Origin: JAKQHY01 sp034429475
GTDB taxonomy: Bacteria; Chloroflexota; Anaerolineae; B4-G1; SLSP01
DNA length: 34,607 nt
Assembly (NCBI GenBank): GCA_034429475.1
Contig: DAOUGD010000068.1
Location: 1-34,607, forward strand
Direction of reading: 5' to 3'
Shown: positions 23,401 to 31,357 of the stretch, in pieces
How positions within the stretch are numbered: the first letter of the stretch is position 1
Layout: every line of letters starts with the position of its first letter
The notes under the pieces: generated by a model
The model's input: the letters and a program-made list of their open reading frames with translations, nothing else
The model's database searches: none
What the model was told of the DNA's origin: nothing
Translations under genes and position numbers: made by a program

Positions 23401-26400
23401 GCGGTTATCATCCGTGAGCACCAGCGTCGCGCTGACCGCATCGCCCAGGGAAAGCAGCGTATAGTCGGCGCCGGCAGCCGCCGTGAAGGGCGCCAGCAGC
23501 GCCGGTTGCGTCGCGCCGGCGGGGACGACGCCCAGGACATGCTCGCCGGCCGGCAGCGAGAGGTAGCCGGTCTGCACGCTGACCTCGGTGTAGACGGTCG
23601 TCCCGTCCAACGTCAAATCCACGCGGAGCAACGCGGGATGGGTGGCGGCCGGGACGAAGCGCCAGCGCGCCAGCGCCGGAGTCGCCGGGCGCTCCAGGGT
23701 GTAGGTGTATAGCTCGTTATACATCACGGTGTAGGTGGGCACGGCAGCGTAGTTGACCGGTGTGATTTCGACGCCATCCGGCGCGATAAGGCTCATGCTG
23801 AGGGGGACGCGCGCCATCACCCCAAAGAGCGTGTCGGTGCGGGAGATCACGTGGGTCTGCGTGATGGCGTCCTGGGGGCCAAAGGCCGCGCGGGGCCGAT
23901 AGCCGGGCGGATCGAAGTTGGGCGTGGCGATGATGACGCCGCCGTCCGCCAGGAACGTGTAAGGCGCGACCAGCGCGGCTTCCGTCGCGGTGAGCGGACG
24001 ATAGGTGCGGCGCGCGTTTTCCACAATGGCGCGCGCCGCCTGCGCCTGTTTGCTATCCACCAGGCTATACGACTTGGCGTTGACCCAATCCACCATGCTG
24101 TTGTTAAAGTTCACGAAGAAGCCGTAATCCATATAAAGAATCTTGGCATACCCCTTCAACCCCCAGATCGAGTTGCTGCTGGCGCTACGGAACTCGCCGA
24201 ACTCGGCCAACGTGTCGAAGGACTTCCAGTCTTGATCCGGGATGCTGACTTTGACCGGACACGACTCAAACGCATCGCGGCTGGGATACGGGATGCTAAA
24301 CGATTGCGGATCCCATGTGGTGGAAGTCTGCCAGACCCAACAGTTGAAAATATTGTAAGTCTCGCCATTCGGGCAAACGACGCGCGGCGTTTTATAGTTG
24401 AAGGTGTACGTTTTTTCGACGTAGCGGGTGTTGATGCCGCAGGGATAGGTAAGGTTAATCGAGGAGGGTAAGCCCAGGGCCTGCAAGATAGTCGCCAGCC
24501 AACCGGGGGCGGCGAGCGTGTATTGGCACGTTTCTATCAGACAGGGCGAATAAACTTCCTGCTCCAGGATTTCACCCTTGGCAATACCCATGTAGATACG
24601 CCCGGAGCCGGTCAAATGTGTCTGGGGGTTGTTGTAGGTGATCTCGCCCCCCTGACGTTGCACGCCCGTAACCCAGGCGTGCAGCGCGGCCTCGTACTTG
24701 AGCAAGGGGATACCGGGGTCCCGCAGTTCGCCCTGCACGCGGAACCCGTCCGACTCGCTGAGGGAGACTTTGGCGTAGCCCATTTGGAATAAGAAGAGTT
24801 TGAGCTTGCCCTCGATCTGCGCACTCAATTCCGGCGAAACGGTGATCCGGGCATTGCCATCCGCCGACAACAACAAAGGGTTCATAACGTAGATCGTCGC
24901 GCCGACAGAGATGCTGGTGGCTTCCATGCCGAGCGCCACCGTGCCGCGCACCCCGTTGAGCACCACCAGGTTATACGGCGCGATGGGGATGCCTGGATTG
25001 CATTTGACCGCCAGCCCGATTTTGCCGCCGATGCCCCGCCAGTCGGGTTGGCCCGCTGGGGTATTGGGCATGAAAGGCCCCTCCGTCGGCGCGGGATACA
25101 GCGGCACATCTGCGCCCTCGTCGGTGATGCCCATGAGCGGGATGACGGTGGTATCCTCCGTGGTCTGGAATTCCAACATCGTCTGACCGGTGGCTTCATT
25201 AATGTAGAGCGAGCCTTCGGCCGAGAGGGTGCTGCACCCCGGCCCGCTGCCAGCAACGCCCGGCAGCTCCAAGCCCCCTTCCCCGCTCAATTCGAAGCCG
25301 CGGGAGGTGAACTTCAATTCAACGGCCAGGGTAAGACCGAAGTATTGCGTGCTCTTCTCTCTCACAACAGGATCCACGGCGCCGATGGGGAACTTGGGCA
25401 ACCCGATGCGCTGCCCAAACTCCAACCCTTCGGCGGAGATGCTGGGCGCTTTAATCAGCGGGACCGTGCCGCTGCCAAACTCCGGCGGCAGCGCGAGCCA
25501 CGCGCTGTTCATCGTCAACTTCTGACCGTTGAACTCCGGCGCTTTGCCCAGGCCGGTCAGCGGAATGGGCAGCGCCACGTCCCACGGCTCGCCCGTATAC
25601 AGCCGCACCCCGGCAATGATGAGCGAGAAGTGACCGATGGAATCACTACGGAACATGTCGTAGCTGTCTACCTTGCCGGTGATGGGGATGTCGGTGAGGT
25701 TGTTGGAGTGCAGGATGAGGTGCATGGAACCGGAAACGTTACACCCCTGGGCGGTTTTGTTCGTGATGACCGGGTTTTGAATCTCCAACAGCACCCGATA
25801 CCGGCCCGCCGTCGGGTTCGCCGCCGCATCCAGCAGCACGATACTACCGTTTGCCGGGGTGTTACACTTGGGTGGAGAGGCCGAACATACGGCAGTGGTA
25901 GCGCTCGCGCTGCTCGTGTAGGCCGAATCGCCGTGACCCTCGCGGTAGGCGCGCACCCGGTAATGATACGCGGTGTTGCAGGTCAGCCCCGCGTCCGTGT
26001 ACGTAGTCGCGTTGGGGCCGAGCGTGGTGATCTGCGCCCACGCCGTCTGCCCGTTGGGCGAGCGTTCCAGCTTGAAGAGGTCCTCATTGTCGCTGGTATC
26101 GCTCCAGGTGAGCGTGAGGCGGCTTTCACCGGCGGTGGATGCGCTCAGGTTCGCGGGCGCATTGGGGAGCGTGATGGGACAAGCGACCGTCGTCGCGCTG
26201 CCTTCCAACGGGTCGGAATTGCCGCCGCCCGCGCTGTAGGCATAGATACGGTAGTGATACGTAGCGCCGCAGCTCAAGCCATCGTCCGCAAACCACGTTG
26301 AGTTGGCGATGACCGCGTTCGCCAACGTCCAATCGCGGCCGTCCGCCGAGCGTTCGATGCGGAAGCCGATTTCATTATTACTGTTGTCGCTCCAGGAAAG

Positions 26401-29400
26401 GCTCAGGCGCGTTTCCGCCGCGCTGGTCGCCGTAAAATTGGTGGGCGCCGCCGGTTTGAGCGTGTCGGTGCAGGCTTCCGTGCGCGCCCAGGCTTCATCC
26501 GTATAGGCGGAATAGCCCCGGCCGTTGTACGCGCGCGCGCGGTAGCGATAGGCGGTATTGCAGAACAGGCCCTTGTCGGTGAACGTCGTCACTTGCGCGG
26601 TCACGTCCCCAACTTCTTGCCAGGCCGCGCCATCCCGCGAGCGTTCCACCTTGAACCCGGCCTCGTTATCGCTGCGGTCTACCCAGGCCAGGGTGATTTC
26701 AACGGGGGTAGCCGATGTGCGGGCCAGTCCGCCTGGCGTGGCCGGCGGGGTGGTACACGCGGCGGTGGTCGCTTCAAACAGCCCCGCCGTATAAGCCGAG
26801 AAACCCGCCAGGTTGCGCGCGCGCACACGATAAAAGTACCCGTGATTACACCGCAGGTTGCGTTCAGTGTACGTGGCAATGTCTGGCCCGGTGACGCCCA
26901 CCACCGCCCACTCCGTCTCATTCCACCGCTCGACGACGAACCCGTCCTCATTGGCGCTGTTGTCCGTCCAACTCAGCACCACCTCCGTCTCACTGCCGCC
27001 GGCGCGCGCCAGATTGGATGGCGCGGCGGGCGCGACGCCGTCGCCGGTCGCGGCCTGCACGCTCACGTCATCCACCTGCCAGAAGCCGCCATTCCGCGCG
27101 TGATAGGCAAATTGCACCTGCACGTTGGTCAGACCCGCGTAAGGCGTCAGATTGACGCTCAACGGCGCGCGGTCAAGCGTGGACTCGGTCGCAAAGAACT
27201 TGCGCAGCGCCGTCCAGGTCGCGCCGCCATCGGTGCTGATCTCCACCTGCGCCTGACCTTGCTCCGCATCGGCCTGGTAGGCCATCCTGAACGTCAGCGT
27301 GACCTGGGTGTACGCGGAGAGGTCAAATACCGGCGTGCGCAGCGCCGTCTGCACATCCCAGCGCGTCACCCCGCCGGCCGCGACGCGATCCGCCATAAAG
27401 CTATTGCCGCTGCCGCCCGTCTGATTCTCACCGCTCTGCGGCAGCCAGCCCGGTTTTCCCGCTGCGGAGTTGGCGGTCACGACGCGCCAACCGCCCGGCG
27501 GCGTCAGGGCGCGGATTTCGTCGGCGCTCAAGGCGCGGGCGTAGACGGATACCTCGTCAATCAGCCCGTTGAAGTGGAACTGCGGCGCCCCCTCCGTGGC
27601 CCCCGCGCCGACGCGGAAGGGCCGCGCCGTGTTGGGGACGAATGCGACACCGGTCTGGTTCCCGGCCAACTGCCCATTGACATACAAGCGCATGGTCTGC
27701 GAGATCGCGTCATAGACGCCGGCCACATGCGTCCACACGCCGGTCGTCGCCGGCGCGCCGCTCAGGCTGACCCACTCCACGCCATTCCCCACCGTAAAAT
27801 TCCAGACGTTATCGGGGTTCACATACAGCATGTGGCCCTTGATCAGATCGCGCGAGGTCCACACCGCGCGGTGGCCGCTGCCGCCGCTTACTTTGACCCA
27901 GGCGGCCACCGTAAAGCTGGGTGTGTTGAGCGCGGCGTTGTAGGGAATTTCGAGGGTGTCGTTCCCGTCGAAGTTAGCGGCGGCGCCGTACCAGCCGGTC
28001 AACCCGGCGGCGGGGCAGGCCGCGCCGCTGCACGTCGCGTGGTAGCCATTGCCGGAAGCATCGGTGAACGTCGTCGCACCGGTCGCCTCGTCCAGGCGCA
28101 GCGACAGCGTGGCGCCGGCGGGGCCGGCGGCGGGCGCGCCGTTGCCGGCAAATGCTTCGTTGAGCAGCGCGCAGGCCGCCGTGCGCACACGCAGGGTGGC
28201 GCTGGGAGCGGAATCGCCCACGCCCGCGCGCGCCGCGCGCACGCGGTACTGGTAGACCGTATTGCACGTCAGCCCGGCGTCCACGAAGGTCGTCTGATTG
28301 GCATTGACTGCGGGCGCCAGCGTCGCCCAGGTGTTCCCGTCGGGGCTGCGCTCCACCGTGAAGCCGGTCTCGTTGACGCTGGTATCCTGCCAGGAGAGCG
28401 TCACACTCGTCGCGCCGATCTCGGCGGCCTGTAGCCCGGTGGGCGCAGCCGGCGGCGCACAGACGGACGTGGTCGCCGTGAGGATGGCCGTGTAGGCGGA
28501 GTTTCCGTCGGCGTTGAGCGCGTAGAGGCGATAGGCGTACTCCTGGCTACAGGTCAACCCGGTGACGGTGTACATCGTCTGCCCGGCGGGCATGAGGGGC
28601 GACTGCGTCCACAGGCCGTTGCGCAACGTCTCCAACTGAAAGCCAGATTCGTTAATACTGTTATCGTGCCACCCTAATGTGACCGACTCCTCGGTCACAC
28701 CTGACGCCGTTAGATGGGAGGGCGCGGCCGGTAGGCGCACACACGCGCCGGTCGTCGCGTTCGTCAGCGTGACGGGCGCGGAAGCCCCGGCGACGTTGTA
28801 GGCGATCACCCGGTAATCGTAAGCCGCGCCACAGGCAAGGGCCTGGTCGCTGTACGCGGTCACGTTCGCACCGGTCGCGCCGATGGGCGTCCAGGCGCCT
28901 TCATCGTGGGGCGTGCGTTCCAACCTGAAACCCTCTTCGTAGGTGCTCTGGTCTGTCCAACTCAGCGAAAGACTGGATTCGTCGGTGGCCGTCTGTTGCA
29001 GCGTGCTCGGCGCAGCCGGCGGTATGGCGTTGCCGGCGAATCCGGTGATGCTCACATCGTCCAGTTGCCAGTACCAGGCGCATCTGGCGTTGTAGTAGCG
29101 GAAGCGCGCGATCACATTGGACTGTCCGGCAGCTTGCGGGCTGATGTCTACGAGCACTTCGCGTCCACAGACATTCGCGGTGGTGGACCATACGTTGGTC
29201 CAGGTCACGCCGCCGCTCACGCTGATGTCCACAGCGGCGACAGTATTTTGATAATGAAGGTAGCATGTCCTGAAGCGCAGGGTGGCGGCGGCAAAACTCG
29301 ACAAATCCAGCGCGGGCGCGCGCAGTTCGGTGTCCATATTCACACTACAGGCCTTGTCGCTGTCGGCGATGGCGAAGCCGCCGGCGCCGCCGGTGCGGTT

Positions 29401-30711
29401 GGTGCGCGCGCCGGGATCGTCGAAGCGCCAGCCGACGCTACCGGCCATACTCCAGCCGGCCGGCGTGGCCGTCCCGTCAAAGCGTTCCTCCAGGCCAGTG
29501 CCAACGGCGGGGCATAAAGTGGTCGTTGCGGTTAGTCCATTGCTGTAGCCGGAATTGCCATTGAGGTTGTACGCCCCTACGCGATAATAGAGCGTGCTGC
29601 CGCAGGCGAGGGCGAGGTCGCTGTAGACCGTCACCCCCGCGCCCGTTGTCCCGATCTGGACCCAGTCGCTCGTGCCGTTGGGCGAGCGCTCGATCTTGAA
29701 GCCGTCTTCGTTGGCGCTGTTATCCCCCCAGGCCAGCGTGAGGGCGTTGGCCGTGCTGCCGGTCTGGGTTAACCCGGACGGGGCAGCGGGCGGGTCGCCG
29801 CACGCCGCGGTGCTCGCGGCGACGACATTGCTGTACGCCGAGTAACGGGCCGCATCGTAGGCGCGCACGCGATAATGATAGGACGCGCCGCAGGTCAGAC
29901 CGCTGTGGGTATAGCTTGTCGCGTTCGCCGCCGTCACACCCACAAAGGCCCAATCGCTCGTTCCGTTGGGCGAGCGCTCGACGGAGAAACCCGACTCGTT
30001 GGCGCTGTTATCGGCCCACGCCAGCGCCAGTTGGGTTTGCGTCGCCCCAGCCTGGATCAGGTCACTCGGCGCGGCGAGCGGGGCCGGCGTGGGCGTGGGC
30101 GGAAGCGGCGTCGGCCCGGCCACCGTGTCGCCTGTTAGCTTCACGTCATCAATTTGCCAATACCAGGCATAGGTAGCATTGCCGTAATGAAAGCGGAGCT
30201 TGACGTTGGCCTGCCCGGCGGCCTGCGCCGTGAGGTTCAGCGTGACCGGGCCGCCAAACACCTCGCCCACGCCCATCGTCGCGCCCTTCTCCCACACCGT
30301 AACCCAGGTCACGCCGCCGTCGGCGCTCACCGCGACCTTAGCAAAGGTGCGCTGGTAGTGACTGTAATAAGTCTTAAACTCCAACGTCACCTGCGCATAA
30401 GCCGACAAGTCCAACGCCGGAGTATCCAGATAGGTGTCCATCAGCACATTGCCGGCGTAGTCGCTGTCGGCGATGGCGAAGCCGCCGGTGCCGCCGGTGC
30501 TGTTGCCACGGTTACCGGGGTCGTCAAAGCGCCAGCCGACGCCGGCTTGCTGGCTGGTCACCGTCCAGCCGGCGGGGAGCTGCGGCGCATCGAAATATGC
30601 CTCCAACACCGTTTCCACGGCGGCGGCGGCCGGCGACCACCCCATGGGCAATCCGGCGACCAGCGCGACGAGCAGACACAGCCATCTAGCAGTCAATTTT
30701 ACAATTTTCAT
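20494..30711 (-). CDS. Giant secreted multidomain surface protein (Fn3, MAM-like jelly roll, LamG, DUF4397, NEW3-like)
   Basis: About 3405 residues with a signal peptide ('WLCLLVALVAGLPMGW..AAAA'). In order: a jelly-roll 'choice-of-anchor'/MAM-like domain (30-200); two Fn3; jelly roll 2 (about 404-555); three Fn3; a split jelly roll 3 with a LamG-like insert (about 850-1220); four Fn3 (about 1230-1610); a roughly 700-residue Cys-containing beta-rich region I do not recognise; two DUF4397-like domains (about 2345-2530; 'LRLVNAIFHDVDAMDVYVD'); an uncharacterised beta-rich stretch; and three NEW3-like repeats (about 3030-3385). It ends 'HDIFLPLVLRND'. Each of the nine Fn3 domains has two Cys at fixed places ('LTCG' strand and domain end), fitting a disulfide. 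It is probably an adhesin or surface scaffold. The second ATG (30709-30711) is preferred: AGGAG lies eight bases away versus two for ATG 30717. It is coupled to the upstream receiver gene. Confidence 0.88.
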   Translation of the reverse strand: MKIVKLTARWLCLLVALVAGLPMGWSPAAAAVETVLEAYFDAPQLPAGWTVTSQQAGVGWRFDDPGNRGNSTGGTGGFAIADSDYAGNVLMDTYLDTPALDLSAYAQVTLEFKTYYSHYQRTFAKVAVSADGGVTWVTVWEKGATMGVGEVFGGPVTLNLTAQAAGQANVKLRFHYGNATYAWYWQIDDVKLTGDTVAGPTPLPPTPTPAPLAAPSDLIQAGATQTQLALAWADNSANESGFSVERSPNGTSDWAFVGVTAANATSYTHSGLTCGASYHYRVRAYDAARYSAYSNVVAASTAACGDPPAAPSGLTQTGSTANALTLAWGDNSANEDGFKIERSPNGTSDWVQIGTTGAGVTVYSDLALACGSTLYYRVGAYNLNGNSGYSNGLTATTTLCPAVGTGLEERFDGTATPAGWSMAGSVGWRFDDPGARTNRTGGAGGFAIADSDKACSVNMDTELRAPALDLSSFAAATLRFRTCYLHYQNTVAAVDISVSGGVTWTNVWSTTANVCGREVLVDISPQAAGQSNVIARFRYYNARCAWYWQLDDVSITGFAGNAIPPAAPSTLQQTATDESSLSLSWTDQSTYEEGFRLERTPHDEGAWTPIGATGANVTAYSDQALACGAAYDYRVIAYNVAGASAPVTLTNATTGACVRLPAAPSHLTASGVTEESVTLGWHDNSINESGFQLETLRNGLWTQSPLMPAGQTMYTVTGLTCSQEYAYRLYALNADGNSAYTAILTATTSVCAPPAAPTGLQAAEIGATSVTLSWQDTSVNETGFTVERSPDGNTWATLAPAVNANQTTFVDAGLTCNTVYQYRVRAARAGVGDSAPSATLRVRTAACALLNEAFAGNGAPAAGPAGATLSLRLDEATGATTFTDASGNGYHATCSGAACPAAGLTGWYGAAANFDGNDTLEIPYNAALNTPSFTVAAWVKVSGGSGHRAVWTSRDLIKGHMLYVNPDNVWNFTVGNGVEWVSLSGAPATTGVWTHVAGVYDAISQTMRLYVNGQLAGNQTGVAFVPNTARPFRVGAGATEGAPQFHFNGLIDEVSVYARALSADEIRALTPPGGWRVVTANSAAGKPGWLPQSGENQTGGSGNSFMADRVAAGGVTRWDVQTALRTPVFDLSAYTQVTLTFRMAYQADAEQGQAQVEISTDGGATWTALRKFFATESTLDRAPLSVNLTPYAGLTNVQVQFAYHARNGGFWQVDDVSVQAATGDGVAPAAPSNLARAGGSETEVVLSWTDNSANEDGFVVERWNETEWAVVGVTGPDIATYTERNLRCNHGYFYRVRARNLAGFSAYTAGLFEATTAACTTPPATPGGLARTSATPVEITLAWVDRSDNEAGFKVERSRDGAAWQEVGDVTAQVTTFTDKGLFCNTAYRYRARAYNGRGYSAYTDEAWARTEACTDTLKPAAPTNFTATSAAETRLSLSWSDNSNNEIGFRIERSADGRDWTLANAVIANSTWFADDGLSCGATYHYRIYAYSAGGGNSDPLEGSATTVACPITLPNAPANLSASTAGESRLTLTWSDTSDNEDLFKLERSPNGQTAWAQITTLGPNATTYTDAGLTCNTAYHYRVRAYREGHGDSAYTSSASATTAVCSASPPKCNTPANGSIVLLDAAANPTAGRYRVLLEIQNPVITNKTAQGCNVSGSMHLILHSNNLTDIPITGKVDSYDMFRSDSIGHFSLIIAGVRLYTGEPWDVALPIPLTGLGKAPEFNGQKLTMNSAWLALPPEFGSGTVPLIKAPSISAEGLEFGQRIGLPKFPIGAVDPVVREKSTQYFGLTLAVELKFTSRGFELSGEGGLELPGVAGSGPGCSTLSAEGSLYINEATGQTMLEFQTTEDTTVIPLMGITDEGADVPLYPAPTEGPFMPNTPAGQPDWRGIGGKIGLAVKCNPGIPIAPYNLVVLNGVRGTVALGMEATSISVGATIYVMNPLLLSADGNARITVSPELSAQIEGKLKLFLFQMGYAKVSLSESDGFRVQGELRDPGIPLLKYEAALHAWVTGVQRQGGEITYNNPQTHLTGSGRIYMGIAKGEILEQEVYSPCLIETCQYTLAAPGWLATILQALGLPSSINLTYPCGINTRYVEKTYTFNYKTPRVVCPNGETYNIFNCWVWQTSTTWDPQSFSIPYPSRDAFESCPVKVSIPDQDWKSFDTLAEFGEFRSASSNSIWGLKGYAKILYMDYGFFVNFNNSMVDWVNAKSYSLVDSKQAQAARAIVENARRTYRPLTATEAALVAPYTFLADGGVIIATPNFDPPGYRPRAAFGPQDAITQTHVISRTDTLFGVMARVPLSMSLIAPDGVEITPVNYAAVPTYTVMYNELYTYTLERPATPALARWRFVPAATHPALLRVDLTLDGTTVYTEVSVQTGYLSLPAGEHVLGVVPAGATQPALLAPFTAAAGADYTLLSLGDAVSATLVLTDDNRSPQALGQARLRLVNAIFHDVDAMDVYVDETLLFEKVAYGAVSAYGELPAGDHAIRMVRAGTQDTLLASNVTLKAGVVYTFLTREWAGSAGGMAALFLSGDGGADGALPLWALAPVGSPSSYALMWDTMLDEVYIPVTTTQYAVDQATIGMWQVKLTGAITETGWALSVSGVENPPIISEFVVGYDNAAPEETEVALRLQADHAPTRLTFFVKPGAITETVTITNEQGITSTFTTPLFQGKVVDVITVTESELLDGSKAIVHTLDLFELETGDYSLWVQVEDGVSPAVNAYAALQPTTRAAQLALGPRTVNIAAESFDPFRALANTGVFHVNQTDWFTDELVAGAVITPELNVELWEWDAERQEWVFYEYQPLGLSWTPLWHPDADYQVVAIDEWLEDEEVFTETARLQTDFTVYDIYDENDEYVDSVSMAGWQDVVPDKTYYIAVGLLDLDQELALWSDYVEFTVPLGDFGLTWEPEDLEATFWPGDGYGEVETQVVLTMTDDLYYDLSLDFDYTALPEGIEAEILADDEELARMLTPHGKHAPSAAAPCPRCAPRVAQAVTQQINEELLDIVIYVDESVPDGWYTLPVVAAAGQETRVAEIEFNVQQPTYAVQLSAGVTQTALAGQPLIYPHTFTNTGSSEDSYYVWAENDNDWDIAVVSDDGVWSDEYGDMEFSDVAPEESFSFEIHVTIPADAAPGTWSATEVIIVSDTDEESYDSVTDYTGVATPTVGLALSPGYTRQTRANTVVAYGHTLTNTGTCTETYFLQANHNRGWAIELLNPDWPAGTMPLWLFQVGPHDTRTFSVTVAVPAEAAGLTGQTILTATARSDASVLATATDVTLVAAAPGVQLTPNRSASAQPGAVVTYTHTLVNTGGAADTFDLTLSPGWGALVTPTPVTLASGGTATVNVRITAPTTAVSGTVETTRLTATSRLDSRVSATVTDTTTIFTQDTPPDHDIFLPLVLRND

Positions 30712-30722
30712 AATCATTTCTC

Positions 30723-31067
30723 CTATTCCTTATGATGAGGTTCACGGCAGGCCATTAACGCTGTCATAAACTCCGTCGCCGTGAAACCGGCGAGCAAGAC
30801 CTGATCCCCGCCGGCAGCCAACGCCTCCGTCATTTGCCGAGAGGTACTGACGATGGCGACACAGCATGGGGCGGATACCCTGACCCTGATCCGACGCACC
30901 TCGCCCCAATCGTTATACTCCGGGGCGTGGATGTCGAAGATCAGCAAGTCTGTACACCGAATCGCTGTTCCTTCGAGAAGCTCCAATCCAGGGATAAACT
31001 GAAGAAAGGTCCGCAATCCGGGGCGCGGGGTTCCTACAGGCGTCAAGAGCAAAGTTTTCAACGACAA
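30723..31067 (-). CDS. Degenerate response-regulator receiver (pseudo-receiver) upstream of the giant surface protein
   Basis: 114 residues with a CheY-like pattern. D45 in 'LLIFDIHAPEYNDW' is at the phosphoacceptor position, the 'AIVSTS' strand carries S74/T75, and 'ALAAGGDQVLLAGFTATEF' matches the alpha4-beta5 region. The catalytic lysine after beta5 is missing (A93/G94), and the N-terminal acidic pair is absent ('LLLTPVGTPRPG'). It is therefore probably not phosphorylated normally and acts, if at all, as a protein-protein module. There is no output domain. The start is TTG at 31067, with GTGGAGG five bases upstream. Its stop TAG (30723-30725) overlaps the SD of the giant gene, so the two are translationally coupled. 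Signal-independent control of the surface protein is plausible but inferred. Confidence 0.65.
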   Translation of the reverse strand: MSLKTLLLTPVGTPRPGLRTFLQFIPGLELLEGTAIRCTDLLIFDIHAPEYNDWGEVRRIRVRVSAPCCVAIVSTSRQMTEALAAGGDQVLLAGFTATEFMTALMACREPHHKE

Positions 31068-31111
31068 CGGCCTCCACTTCTGCTAGCCTATCACAGATGG
31101 AGGCCGTTGTC
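31063..31111 (-). promoter_or_regulatory. Hairpin that would sequester the RBS and start codon of the pseudo-receiver gene
   Basis: GACAACGGCCTCCA and TGGAGGCCGTTGTC (14 bp, perfect) flank a 21-base loop. In the minus-strand mRNA the 3' arm contains the Shine-Dalgarno GGAGG and the TTG start. The 5' arm contains the complementary CCTCC and CAA. Folding would block initiation of the pseudo-receiver and, by coupling, reduce the giant protein. No T-run follows on either strand, so it is not a terminator. Confidence 0.55.
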
Positions 31112-31357
31112 ATTGGCTTTCTACTTATCTCCATGTAAGAATTTTCTTAGGGCGCGTTCCAACACGGCCATAGACGGCGTCGCGCGCCGCCGCCAGCGAC
31201 GTCTCGTCCTTGGTCAGACCGGCCAGGCACACCTCGTTTCGTTCCTATGGGGTGAACTACGTGGGTTTGTATTTTTTGCTAGATGTCGTAATCTTACGTA
31301 TGCGCTTTTTTACTTTGCGTCTTTGCGCCTTTGCGTGAAACAGACTTTTATTTTCAG
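31112..31357. other. Intergenic stretch with a possible gene scrap and a half repeat
   Basis: On the minus strand 31125-31245 there is a short open frame with protein-like sequence ('NEVCLAGLTKDETSLAAARD', then 'AVYGRVGTRPKKI'). It is about 40 codons and unidentified, so I treat it as a scrap. At 31308-31357 TTTGCGTCTTTGCGCCTTTG tandem repeats lead to TTTTATTTTCAGAGGA. This matches one arm and the common right end of the repeat family but has no opposite arm. No other gene is seen. Confidence 0.35.

Noticed and set aside
26593..28434. 613-codon + strand open frame opposite the giant surface protein
   Set aside because: Composition is Arg/Gly/Ala-rich with no domain pattern; the minus strand shows clear Fn3 and LamG sequence through the same bases.
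31063..31111. Intrinsic terminator
   Set aside because: The stem is perfect but the loop is 21 bases and no T-run follows on either strand; overlap with the RBS and start suggests translational control instead.
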